64,000 nt of DNA from Branchiostoma floridae. Its lineage: Eukaryota; Chordata; Leptocardii; Amphioxiformes; Branchiostomatidae. Of the stretch, positions 24,901 to 39,881 are shown one piece after another. The stretch is from assembly GCF_000003815.2 (NCBI RefSeq), contig NC_049980.1:13872638-13936637 (forward strand). The letters run 5' to 3'. Positions within the stretch are counted from its first letter, which is position 1; each line of letters starts with the position of its first letter. Position numbers and translations under genes: made by a program. Below the pieces are notes generated by a model. That model saw only the letters and a list, made by a program, of their open reading frames with translations, searched no databases and was not told the DNA's origin.

Positions 24901-26902
24901 AAAGGGTGTAATATACATGTAGGACACCAAAGCTGAAGCTGACCAATGCACATTAATATTTGAGATGCAGAATGCTACTTTTGTTTATCTTTCCAAAGAT
25001 AGAAAACTTGTTCTAATGATGTTTCAAACTGTTTCTTTCCATAGTCCATGGGCTGGGAGAACATGGCATTTGTGTTCCTGAACAGATACCTGGATCTCAG
25101 TGAAGTAAGTATACATGTAGCACCAGAATTTTAATGATGCTTATAGGAGTCATTATATTTAACAGCAAAGTGTGTTTGGGCATCAAACTTAGCCCTATTC
25201 TAATTACAGATTATGATACAGTTAGTGGCTTGTATCATCATAGTAAGTTACAAACTGTACATTGATTGTACATTTCTTTGTAGGCTATAGAGGAGGGTTC
25301 CCTGGACATGTTGGACAACAGTGATTTCCAGGATACTGACATCCCCTTTGAGATCTCCTTACCAGAAAAACAGCACCTTCCTGTAAGTAAACTGAGGTGA
25401 TACTTTTCTACCACTACTTATATATGTGTGCTGGCCACAATATGACTATCGTTGTTTTGTTTGTTTTTTATTGAGCCTGTTTTTATTCATGAAGAAATCA
25501 AATAATTTATTATTGGTCTGCTGGCCACCTTTCATAGAAATCATGAGGGAAGAGGGATGGGGCAGACAATTCATAACAGTGACACAGATTGTATCATATA
25601 GTTACTGTCCTAATAAATGATAATAAAACATACATCATTATATAGTTGTAATAAACATATCCTTACACATGATTATACAGTATTACAAAAACATACAACA
25701 AAATGAAAGACTAGTATGATTGATGTTTTATTGGCCAGAGCAGTAAGTAACATACGTATGTGTCATGTTCCCTGCGATTTGTCATAATTATATACACCTA
25801 ATGTGTTTTGTAGTTTTAGAAGGGAAGCTTGAGTCCTCTCAGATTTGTGATGTTAAAGCCTGACGTGCCCTGTTTAGGATGACAAGCGTGAGGAGGTGAA
25901 GGAGTGGGTGTTAGCTGTGTCCATGGACCAGCGGGTGGAACAGATCCTCCCCATGGACGAGCGTGACACCTACGAGGCCTCGCTGGTCGCCATCAACACT
26001 GGCATCAGGTCGCTACCTTGTGTCGTCACAGGTAAGTCATAAACGTACTATAATTTGTTGCAGATTGTAGGTTGTACCATATAGTGTTATCTATGGCAGT
26101 AAAAGCACATATAGTAAATCTTGAAAATAACAAATGGTAAATCTTGAAATGTTTGGGTTTATTTATTAATTTATTCTCGTATTTTCTTTTGGTCAGAATT
26201 CATGACACCACAAATATGCATTCCCAATATAACGTATCATAAGTGCACTACAGAATTGTTTCAACTGCAAGCTTAAAACACTTGTCTCCCTTTCTACTGC
26301 AAAATTTAGTTCTTGTGAAAATAGATGAATTAGTTTGTTTTTTAGATTAGTGAGAAACGTGACCCTCTGCACCTCTTGTTTAGGGTACCCTGTGCTACGT
26401 AACAAGGTGGAGTTCAAACGTCCAGGCAAGGCTGCCAACAAGGATGACTGGAACAAATTCCTCATGACAACCAAGGTTGGTCTTTGTCTTAAGTGTCATT
26501 TCTCCACTTATCAGGAACTTAATGTAGGTTACCTAGTATATTATCAAACAGTAACATGTGGTATCATATCATACAGTTGTATCATACTTAGAAATTTACA
26601 TACATGTACATCGAGCTTAGAAATTGAGCCATTGTGGAGATGATTTGTAGTATGCCCATATACAATTTATCTTTCAGATTGAACTCTCTTTTAAGCTACA
26701 AGTGTAGACATTTTGTATACACTGTGTCTTTGACATTGTTAGTTCAAGTTTCAGGTCTTCCTTAGGATTAGACATTGTTTTTTAATCAAGTGTTTTTCCT
26801 TCCATGCCACAGATGAGCCACAGTACAGAGTGCCAGGATGTGCTCAAGTTTGTTGGCAACTGGTGCGGGGCCACACCCAGCCCCAACTTCTCATTCCAGT
26901 AA
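977..26902 (+). CDS. IFT172: Intraflagellar transport protein 172 (IFT172), 5'-partial, 37 exons in window
   Basis: IFT172 is the largest IFT-B (peripheral) subunit. It carries cargo in anterograde trains along the ciliary axoneme and helps turn trains round at the tip. Exons: 977-1064, 1434-1648, 1923-2046, 2312-2407, 2885-3204, 3653-3851, 4386-4553, 4871-5007, 6235-6427, 6830-7000, 7334-7414, 8136-8303, 8675-8874, 9240-9384, 9679-9768, 9947-10044, 10502-10637, 11194-11310, 11662-11804, 12341-12434, 12664-12728, 13213-13305, 13490-13577, 21050-21295, 21547-21645, 21840-21949, 22327-22390, 22519-22605, 23023-23139, 23545-23655, 24067-24186, 24523-24618, 25045-25104, 25284-25382, 25878-26031, 26384-26475, 26813-26902 (TAA). 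All junctions are GT-AG and the phase is kept through 4,774 coding bases (about 1,590 residues; the family is about 1,750). The product starts in WD40 propeller sequence ([16 protein letters not shown]), completes the propeller region by about exon 8, then runs as a TPR-like alpha-solenoid (repeated W..A...A and YY-A motifs) to the conserved end SPNFSFQ. No frameshift or stop is seen. The N-terminal part is missing only because of the window edge. Confidence 0.97.
3897..4196 (-). mobile_element. tRNA-derived SINE (family A) with 11-bp target-site duplication
   Basis: Read on the - strand from 4186, the head is tRNA-like: an A-box-like TAGTGGGTAGAG and a B box GAGTTCAAACC 30-40 bases later. 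The body ends near 3908 in a short tandem tail (GAACTTT repeated). The insertion is flanked by the direct repeat CTTTTGATGTA at 3897-3907 and 4186-4196, the mark of target-primed insertion. It sits in the IFT172 intron between the exons ending 3851 and starting 4386, antisense to the gene. Related pieces lie at 9471-9605 and 11925-12060. The short open frame at 3999-4202 (- strand) lies inside the SINE and is not a gene. Confidence 0.85.
5109..6165. repeat. 17-bp minisatellite, about 60 units, in an IFT172 intron
   Basis: A head-to-tail array with the consensus unit GGTAAGCTGCCGGACCC fills most of the intron between the exons ending 5007 and starting 6235. Three unit types alternate: the main CTGCCGGACCC form, a GCGGCAGATCC form and a rarer CTGTCGTACCC form, so higher-order blocks have been copied. 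Copies decay towards the right end (after about 5990). Almost every unit carries GGTAAG, the core of a 5' splice site on the sense strand. Because the unit lacks stops on the - strand, it also gives a 150-residue pseudo-ORF there (5105-5557), which I do not regard as coding. Confidence 0.97.
7535..7720. repeat. Imperfect two-copy tandem duplication, about 65 bp units
   Basis: Two near-identical blocks start around 7543 and 7656 (offset about 113 bp). Each reads ATAGTTTGTAGGCTGATTAG and then a GTCCTTGG-T-CTGAATGG motif. The second half of the motif also occurs once more at about 4663-4690 in another intron of the same gene, so it belongs to a dispersed repeat. The blocks lie in the IFT172 intron between 7414 and 8136. 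Confidence 0.75.
9471..9605 (+). mobile_element. SINE family A, 5' (tRNA-like) part
   Basis: This matches the head of the SINE at 3908-4186 in the opposite orientation. It has an A-box region ATGGCTAAATGAGTAGAGTG, a B box GAGTTCAATC, and then the shared body motif CTTTAAAAATGGTACAT. The 3' half is lost or diverged. It lies in the IFT172 intron between 9384 and 9679. Confidence 0.7.
11925..12060 (+). mobile_element. SINE family A, 3' body fragment
   Basis: The block from GAAAGAGTATGCCATGGAGT through GACTAGCCCCCTACTGTAGTG to GGCACTGCCC matches the body of the family A SINE at 3912-4065 read on its own strand. The tRNA-like head is not recognisable. It lies in an IFT172 intron. Confidence 0.6.
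13018..13090. repeat. Dispersed repeat, copy 1
   Basis: The motif CAGAGGAGC, then ATAGAATGGATT and AGGCTACTCCCA, is shared in order with 22875-22932 in a later IFT172 intron. The two copies are diverged. The family is not identified. Confidence 0.5.
13880..14360. repeat. CpG-dense subterminal block of the large intronic insertion
   Basis: The block is strongly enriched in CGGACGG, CCGGAC and TTCGAACG motifs, many of them near-palindromes (for example GTTCGAACGG around 14108). Similar motifs recur at 16383-16412, 17288-17316 and 20150-20310. Long open frames on both strands (13909-14346 + and 14033-14389 -) are what CG-rich sequence without AT-rich stops gives. Neither has a recognisable domain. 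Confidence 0.6.
16318..16441 (+). repeat. About 124-bp direct repeat, copy 1
   Basis: It begins TTATCCCCAGGGGCAG, passes CTGCTGACAATAATC and CGGTTCGGGA, and ends in GAGATCCGCCTG. The same series in the same order and direction is at 17223-17346, about 85% alike by eye. Both lie inside the 13864-20332 insertion. Confidence 0.85.
17223..17346 (+). repeat. About 124-bp direct repeat, copy 2
   Basis: This is the partner of 16318-16441, with about 780 bp between the two copies. Both contain the GTCCGAACG / GGTTCGGG motif pair that also marks the ends of the large insertion. They could be solo ends of a smaller nested element or duplicated internal regulatory repeats. Confidence 0.85.
20535..21003 (-). 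mobile_element. tRNA-derived SINE (family B), nearly full length
   Basis: Read on the - strand from 21003, the head shows an A-box region TAGCACAATCGGTAAGG and a perfect B box GGTTCGAAACC. The body has CTTGGGAAAGGCACTTC and CACGTTAAAGATCCCAC, and a tail of repeated AATAAC (TTATTG on the + strand, 20535-20557). It ends about 45 bp before the IFT172 exon at 21050. A relative is at 44113-44345. Confidence 0.75.
22875..22935. repeat. Dispersed repeat, copy 2
   Basis: Partner of 13018-13090: CAGAGGAGC, then ATAGGATGGATT and AGGCTACTCCCA in the same order. It lies in the IFT172 intron between 22605 and 23023. Confidence 0.5.
24285..24377. repeat. Inverted repeat, about 20-bp arms
   Basis: TAGTAGAGATCCCAATCGG (24285-24303) faces CCAATTGGGATCTCTACTTT (24358-24377), an imperfect inverted match with a 54-bp loop that contains a short CA run. 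It may be the remnant of a small foldback element in an IFT172 intron. Confidence 0.6.
26195..26335 (+). repeat. Dispersed repeat of TACAGAAT / GCGAAAATGAATGA type, IFT172 copy
   Basis: The order TTCATGACACC, AATATGCATT, CACTACAGAATTGTTTCAAC, TTAAAACACTTGT, TTTCTACTGC, TTGTGAAAAT is shared with 52046-52175. It appears in weaker form near 54090-54220 and 60690-60800. These are old copies of one abundant family. I do not know its class. Confidence 0.6.
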
Positions 26903-27649
26903 AGTACATTCCATGTAGAATAGGGCAGCATTAGCGCATTTACCATCTGAAAGAATACAATCACATACATGTAACTCATGATGTGTGTTACATTGAAAGC
27001 AGAACAGAATGGGTTACTGTAGAGCTTTTGCATGTTTTGCTACACCGCTTTTCAACGAAATAATCCGTGTAAACTTGAATTAATCAGTCCGTCCAGACTA
27101 GCCTGAATGGCATTAGTTAGCCTCATACAGCTACAATGTACTGTTGAGAGCAACACAAGAGGAAAATAGAGAAGGAGTATCAATGAATTGGAAGATATTC
27201 CTGTATTGTACATTTACTGTTTTAAAGAGTAATGGCATGGGTGATGTACATGATAGAGGTTTATAAGATTTGTATTCTGATACACAGTTGAGTGTGCTTA
27301 TTAAAAAGACTAATTAAAAGGAAATGTTGGTCAGACACACCTATAAAATAGCTGTGTTCCAGTGGTTATAATCATATGTTCAGACCATTTAAGCATGTTG
27401 ACAAAGCACTGAATTTGAAAGTTTTATTTTTTGCAAATGCATATGAACTGATATTCCAGAAGCATGTTATTTCAATGAATGACACCCCTAGTTTCTGTGA
27501 AATGTAGTTTGTGTGTTGTAGTTGTCACAAGAGATATCAGGGACTGTGTACAAAGTAATGATTTCTGGGGTGTATCAATCTGAACTCAAAGTGTACCAGT
27601 ACTTAGTACATACTGTACTGAAATGCATGGTGTTTGTGAACAGAAGTAA

Positions 27650-27655
27650 ATTAAA
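27650..27655 (+). terminator. IFT172: Candidate poly(A) signal of IFT172 (ATTAAA)
   Basis: ATTAAA lies about 750 bp after the stop codon and is followed within 30 bases by GTGTGGTG and then TTGTTGTCTT, a GT-rich downstream element. I saw no canonical AATAAA earlier in this 3' region. Confidence 0.45.
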
Positions 27656-27744
27656 TGTGTGGTGAAATTGTTGTCTTCTTTAATGTGTTGATGCTCAACT
27701 CAGGACACACGAATTATAGGCAACACAAAATATTGTGAAATGGG

Positions 27745-27750
27745 TTTATT
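27745..27750 (-). terminator. PPT1: Candidate poly(A) signal of PPT1 (AATAAA)
   Basis: On the - strand AATAAA lies about 515 bp past the PPT1 stop codon and is followed by a TTTTGTGTTG stretch. It faces the IFT172 signal about 90 bp away. Confidence 0.5.
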
Positions 27751-28262
27751 TTATAATGATTATCATAGAGTATAGAAAAATCTTAGACAGTACATAATAC
27801 ATAACATGAGCAATGAGGCTTCTTCATATTTCCCAGTGGAAAAGTATAAAATTCTATTCAAAACACACACATCTTTGAACACATCATATAATCTGTTCAC
27901 CTGTGTGTTGGTAGCTACATTGTACTTTTACACACACACACACCTTATTGCACATTTTGGAGGATTTTCAGTGCGTTAGACTTATAGAATGCATTGAGAC
28001 CCATGATGACATTCCCTGATGTCCACGTTCAAGGTTCAAGATTGACTTCATAATTATTATACTATTATTCTATTATCATTTAATGCCAATCAAATCATCT
28101 TGACTAGAATCCACTTGGATCTTTTTTAAACTAGAAAAATCTGTTGTGCTCCACAGCTCTGTGATATCATGTTTTACAAAAGTATCGAAGATATTCTAAT
28201 TGTAATTATCTCTTCCATTATTGTGAGTTGTATTTCTGAGTGCTTGAGTGTTGAGCTGCCGG

Positions 28263-32555
<4,293 letters not shown>

Positions 32556-32572
32556 CTTTGTACATGTAATGG

Positions 32573-32580
32573 TCATGTGA
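32573..32580. promoter_or_regulatory. PPT1: M-box / CLEAR-like E-box (TCATGTGA) just upstream of the PPT1 ATG
   Basis: TCATGTGA is the sequence preferred by MITF/TFE factors, which control lysosomal genes in vertebrates. It lies 18-25 bp upstream of the PPT1 start codon, so in the core promoter or 5' UTR. The start codon itself sits in AAAGATGGCG, a YY1-like context often found just downstream of a TSS. Function is inferred from motif and position only. Confidence 0.4.
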
Positions 32581-34436
32581 TTAAAAGGGCGGTCCAGTTA
32601 TTATCGCAGGGGAGGGTGGAGATGGTTTAAGGGACAATTCAGTAATGGTCCTAAGGGAGGTTAGAGATGGTGGAAGGAAAAAAGCATGATGGAGTGTGCA
32701 TGCTGTATGGTATAGAAAATTTGGCAATAGCTTTTGATGCAAATAATGATGATTTTATACTTGTGATATCTCTAACTTAATTGAGAGTAAACATCATCAT
32801 GTGAATGATTTAAGGGTGGATATCATTTGCGTAAAATAGACAACAGCTCTAAATATTATATTTTCCTTGGATATCTAACTTGCACTACTAGTCACTTCAC
32901 TCCTCTACTCTCCAAGCAGAGGTTCAGCTGTTTTTTGACACGTTTGTAGGCATTTTTACCACTTTCTTATGAGGGTCTACGTGGGGGGTCCTGACAATGA
33001 TTTACGCTAAATTCGGGATGGCTGACAATGCTTTACGTTAAATTCAGGAAGGATACCATTACCAACGCTTTACGCTTCATCCCAATAGCTTCCCTACGAA
33101 TTATGGGAAATTAAAAAGGCCTGCCTACACCTAAGGGAAAAGAGCATGCAGACCCTCTCTTACATTTGTATGTCTCAGCCTCTGTTTGGAGAGTAACTTC
33201 CACCTACAAAGTCATTTTACTAGCACTATAACATAATCATTTCACTTGCACTGTTAGGCCTAGGGAACAAAGTTATGTTATAATATGGTCTTTAAAAAAT
33301 TAGGTCTCACAGATAAATCTAAAGGGCCCAAACCTAGACCATTTATTCTCTGTACCAAGAGATTTGCGAAGTTAGAACACTCAATCAACACACTGATACA
33401 AAAATACACTTGCTATGGTGGTAACGTTAATAATTTAATGGCACGACTTGTAACATACTGCACCAACAATTAAACGTGATCAGTATTCGGTTGTCGCAAA
33501 GTCAGAAGCACTTTGTGAATAACAGTATCAACTTTACCGCATTCAAAGTCTTAACTATTCAAACAGGAATTGTCAGTCTATAATATCCCTTTTAAACAGC
33601 AGGAAAATTGATAGGCCAACAAGGCGTCTGTGAGGTCTAGGTGACATTTTGCAAAGGAACAGATTTCTTAGATAAATACCCTCCAGTCTCTGGCTATCTT
33701 TAAATTTGCCAACCTTCTAGCTATCAAGAAATATGGACATAACTCACCAGGTGTTTGACATGGCCTTACCAACTTATTCTTCATTAATCATACAATGCGA
33801 AATGTAGGGCATTATCAAGCTACAAATATACTTTAGGGATTGACAACTGACCCAAATCTAACGGCTCCCACAGTGTCGATAATTCAAAAGTAGCTGTGCA
33901 ATAAACAAAACTAAACACCCCCTCTTTGATATCTCCCTTAGCTCAAGGATTTCTGTTCACGGGGCCATTACGGATCTTTACTCACAACATAACAAACAGT
34001 ATTTCATGTTCAATTCAGACAGGCTGAATAACTTATGTTCCAATACAACAAAACTTTCCTAACACTCTTCCTGGTTAGCCTTTATCACGAATGCAATGTT
34101 CTGCAAAAAAAGTCTGACTGCCAACTTTAACATGCAAAGCCATTGCATCTAAATATTTCAACAATCCTCCTACAATCTACTATAGGTAATACATGTAGCA
34201 CTTTTGTGCTAATATCCTTATAGATGTAGGCATTAGTAAGCACTATTCATACCTTGTCATTGTTATAGATAAAGCCCTTCAACAAACCTTTATCATACAC
34301 TATCATGTAGAATAGGTTATATATTAAATAGCAGTTCACTTTGATATAGCTTTTTGTTGCATGCAACTCATTGCGTCCTTTCACCAAAGCTAAAATTTGA
34401 GATTGAGACCGTCATTATTTACATAAACATACACTG
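32581..34436. other. PPT1-OSER1 intergenic region and OSER1 3' UTR
   Basis: This stretch has no gene that I can support. The region next to 34437 should be the OSER1 3' UTR; an AATAAA on the - strand at 33342-33347 is one possible end. Apart from the MITE-like inverted repeat at 32906-33195, the rest is AT-rich and without recognisable structure. Confidence 0.5.
32906..33195. mobile_element. Candidate MITE with CTCTCCAAGCAGAGG inverted ends
   Basis: The left end TACTCTCCAAGCAGAGG (32906-32922) is inverted, with a few mismatches, at 33179-33195. The element is about 290 bp and lies between PPT1 and OSER1. Its ends resemble those of the intact MITE at 51611-51843 (TAATCTCCAAGCAGAT). I could not find a target-site duplication. 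Confidence 0.55.
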
Positions 34437-36008
<1,572 letters not shown>

Positions 36009-36469
36009 GGTCCCCTGTCATCAGTGCAGGTGGAACTGACCAACACCTGAAACATTACAGCTACACTGAGTATCATAAATATGCACAATTTTTTTCATCA
36101 CACTGGTGACTACAAAGTCTACAACATGGTGTATTAGTCATTACACTGACAGCCGATAACAAAAAGGGAGATTTGACTGGCGAAAGGGCTTGGAACAAAG
36201 CACCATGTTGAAAACGCACATACCTTTCAATGAGAAATGCACAAGAGAAGTTGAGAAAGTTTAGTTCCCAATCGATTGACTAGACAATATCGATACACAA
36301 ATGTCGTTTAAAACATTCAAATGCCATCTTTGTGTTCTAATTAACTATGATTTTGCCCATCATAATATAATACAAATTATTAGCAAATAGTCTGTAGCAA
36401 CATTCTAGATTTGTTTCACATCGATGCATCATACACTATGTTCCTTCGAACATTGCATAACCTTCATCT

Positions 36470-36594
36470 ATTGTTACTTCTACTACTAGTATATTACTAG
36501 TTGCCCTATGCATTATAACGTTACCTAAGTTTGCCATACATTGTACCCGTTTTACAATTGTTGTGCAATAAACTTTGACTTGACTTGACTTGAC
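36470..36594 (+). mobile_element. Possible LINE/SINE 3' terminal fragment with (TTGAC)n tail
   Basis: AATAAACTTTGACTTGACT continues as TTGAC repeats and ends near 36594. Short tandem 3' tails of this kind are typical of CR1/L2-type retroelements. The tail resembles the (GAACTTT)n tail of the family A SINE at 3908. No protein-coding part is left. It lies just upstream of OSER1. Confidence 0.45.
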
Positions 36595-37142
36595 TAATTT
36601 CGCAGTAAACAACAGGAAGCTGTGATGCTCGACCCTAAAGCCTGCTCCGGGACAGTGAGACATATTCTACATATTTGTTTCAATCTATATCATAAATATC
36701 CACCTGATTTTGCTGCTTTTGTTGTTTTTTGTTGTTTTAGTCACGCATTTGCCCCTCTTCCTTACAAACGTCACGAAAATATGCCCCCCTCCCCACCTAT
36801 AGAAATCCTCATGCTTCGTGATTTCTACAAAGAATTTGCAGCTGATGACGCTGGCCGTTCACGCGTTTGACTGCGTTTTGTTGGACATTTTCATGCATCA
36901 AACACAACAAGGAGCTCCGTCTGCGACAACAAATCCACTTGAATATTTGTGATGCCAAAAATTGTTATGAAACGGGAAAGGGCAAGGTTAGGACAACGAG
37001 GCATTTAAACTGTTTACAAACAAACTCGTGTTACCATGGCCTGCTAATAACAAAACCTATTATGAAAGCACCTGGACAGCATCCAGAATTTTGCTCGTTA
37101 CCTTAGAGATAATGTGGGGCTTAAATGCAAGTATATTCTTAC

Positions 37143-37240
37143 CTAAAAACTTGGAGAAAAATTTGGACGAATCATCCTATCTGCCTGTCGCCATCTTGTC
37201 TAACGCGTCACTCCTGTATGACGCAGTATGACGTCATGGC
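37143..37240 (-). promoter_or_regulatory. OSER1: Predicted OSER1 promoter and noncoding first exon
   Basis: On the - strand a GTAAGA donor (37142-37137) closes a possible noncoding exon that begins upstream near 37200. The exon contains AAGATGGCGAC (a YY1-type site, 37188-37198), whose ATG opens only a five-codon uORF. Just upstream is TGACGTCA (37229-37236), a full palindromic CRE for CREB/ATF factors. A matching acceptor (TTTCAG) lies at about 36046-36051, before the OSER1 ATG. All this is motif-based. Confidence 0.45.
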
Positions 37241-38980
37241 TTTATTTACCGTTCGGAAATTTCCACACCAGTCACAAGAGACCTCTTGCGAGTTTTGTAC
37301 GAACTACAGCCTAATGGCCTGTGCTCGCAGAGGAAAGTGGTAGACGAGTATATTTTGATAAAGTGTAATACTCTCGTAACTCCCATCCATTTGGCGCTGC
37401 CCATACGACAAATACTGAAATTGTTAAAACATGTGGCGAAAAATCTATTAATAGTATTATGAATTTATTGAATAAAGACCTTTATTGTACTGTACATGTA
37501 ACGTTATACCCACCTGTCATACTTAACAGAACAGAATGAAATTTATAGGTTACATGTTAAGTCACCATCAAGATCGAACTTCGTGGAGACAACCTTAAGC
37601 CAAGGCGTAACTGTCACTAGTAATCAGATTAGTAATATCCACTACTGTCAATGAAATTTAGAACTTAAATCTATATTCTGATAGTTCTTACCTTCTCTGC
37701 TAACCACCTCCAACTAATCCTGGGCTAAGGCATGTTTTTGGGCGCTTACATTTACCATGTTGTTTCATCAATCACGAAGGATATAATGTTTCTTCTGGAT
37801 CTACTAACATTACAGCTAGCCATTATATTTCATGGTTACCCATTAATGATCCAAATATAGGTCATTAGTATTAACATTTCATGCCGTTTGTTTTTTATTC
37901 AATTTTCATGTTAACGTGGCAACGTTGAAAGCAAGTGGAATGCAATGAGCAAGAAATGGAGAAATGCAATTTTCGATGATATCTATCATTTATTGAAAAT
38001 GCAACAAAGTATGCTCATACACAAAGAAAGCATTCTGAATGGTTCATATTGTGCACAAAAACGCCAATTACATCACCGTCCTCATTATTACACCATTTGT
38101 TTCAAGCCGCACTGCATCAACCACGAATTTAAGCTTTCTTATTAAAAACAAACTTTTAATCTCTGGCAGTTCGCACGTATGTAAGGTAATGTCCGGTCAG
38201 CACTGAAGTTCCTTATGTGTACTAGTAGGTTCGTTACCACAGTTGCTCTTTTCAGATCTAAATTCTCAAAGTACAATCTGTACATACATTTAATAAACTA
38301 AAGTGATCTCAGTTCTCGCTAGCAACAACTGGACATCTAGAGCTGCATATGATGACATTCATCACATCTCGTGCGCTAACGAAATCAAGAAGCAACGTTG
38401 ACAATACGCCTTATGAATGTTTACAGCTAAAGATAACGTCAGGCATTTTCTTATTTCCGTCATGTGTATTCGTTTCTCATATAGATCTACTGCCGAGTTT
38501 AAAAAAAATCACTGATAAGCAAAAAGCAAGTGCAACTTCCTGGTATTTAGCGAAAAGTATCTATATGTTCTATATTGTAGCTCCCAAAATGATGATAATG
38601 GTTACTAATATTCAACAGCGGAAGGCAGGAAACAGTCATCTGGAACTTACACCCTCACCACTTTGTTCGCGCTCCAATATAGGTGCCATACCAGTATCAT
38701 AGTCAAATGTAATTTTCGAAAATACGCCCAAAAGCAGCTAGTCGAGCAATATGATTTGGGAATCATATCCAGTTGCTTGAGTAACAGTTTTTTTGGCGTA
38801 TCAACTCGATGTCTAACCTTCATTGACGTATCAAGCCAAAATACATTTGTATTACATGATCTTCTTTGATCGTAAGAACATTGTATTATCCATGGAAAAA
38901 AAACATTTACGGATTTACAGAACACCAATAAGTTCATCTATAGTTGTCCATGATCCAACGTCCAGTCAGCTCAGCTACTG
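37241..38980. other. Intergenic region between OSER1 and the small membrane protein gene
   Basis: Only short unrelated open frames are seen. An AATAAA within a near-palindrome is at 37468-37487. The 3' UTR of the - strand gene starting at 38980 probably occupies the right part. No gene or recognisable repeat stands out. Confidence 0.5.
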
Positions 38981-39881
38981 TCAGGCACTCGGCATCTGGT
39001 TGAGCTCCCGGTACTCCGGCCCTTTACTCTGTAGCCTGCGCACCTTGCTCTGTGCCTTCCCGGCCCGTACTGCGCACACGATGGCGATGACTAGCCCCAG
39101 CACACCGATAGCAGCACCGACGATACCGATTATTACTGGGGTACTCGTCCAGTCAACTGGATAACGGGGGAAAGCATGATATCAACCTGTTATCTTCTGA
39201 AGACATCTAGCATCATGTCATCATCATCATCAATGGTCAGACAGAACAAATGATTTATATTTGAAGTGTCCTTAAGACCTATCCCTCTTTCCATCCACTA
39301 TAGCCTGCGACCGCTGAACGCCCAGAGATATCAATATACCAGACGGCGCGACGAACTCACACAAAAAGACCGTTCTGCGTGCTTTATTGTCTGTCAAATC
39401 GTACTGAAATTACATGTACATACACCTTGCGTCATCTTCCAAATATGAAATCAAGGGTCACGCAGGGGGTATCTAGCAATCATTTCCCTGACATTTCCTT
39501 TGTTTATTATTTTTGTACAAAAGTTCATTTTGAAAAAAAAAAAAGAACAACAAACAAACAAGCAAAACGATTACAATCGAAATTTCAATTGCCATGTTAT
39601 CATGCAAGCTTAAAAGGCGTTCTGGCCCTGATTTTTTTTTTACTGCTTGATCTGTAATAAGACTTACTAGTGTCAATGCCGCCGTGGTCAATACCGACTG
39701 CTGTGGTGTGTACGTGTGTGTGCGGGTGGGAATGGACGTCATGTGGGTTGTGCGTGACGTTCCCGTCCGTAGTCGACGTCGTTGTCAAGTTCCCATCATT
39801 GGCGTGCACGTGACTTTCAAGTGCGAGTAGAATCAAGAGGAGGACGCAGAAGAGATTGCTGGTGATTTGTTTTAGCTCCAT
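38981..39881 (-). CDS. Small single-pass membrane protein with His-rich ectodomain, unrecognised
   Basis: I do not recognise the family. Two coding exons, 39881-39668 and 39156-38981, are joined in phase by GT-AG (donor AGTAAGT, acceptor TATCCAG) to give 129 residues. In order: a signal peptide (MELKQITSNLFCVLLLILLA, about 1-27); a short lumenal part rich in Thr with two NXT sites (NLT, NVT); a His-rich run HNPHDVHSHPHTHVH; one membrane helix at 78-101 with small-residue motif GAAIG; and a basic tail ending GPEYRELNQMPSA. YREL fits a YxxPhi endocytic signal. The ATG is in a strong context (ACCATGG). An ATG further upstream (39926) lies before an acceptor (CCCACAG) and is probably intronic, so the gene likely has a noncoding first exon, perhaps the one ending 41448. 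Predicted topology is type I, at the plasma membrane or in endosomes. Confidence 0.75.

Larger units (their letters stand above)
26903..28262. other. 3' UTRs of IFT172 (+) and PPT1 (-), convergent
   Basis: No coding exon is seen in this stretch. A likely IFT172 poly(A) signal ATTAAA is at 27650-27655, followed by GT-rich sequence. A likely PPT1 signal AATAAA (- strand) is at 27745-27750. The transcripts therefore seem to end tail-to-tail within about 100 bp of each other. A short CA run lies at 27928-27943. Confidence 0.55.
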
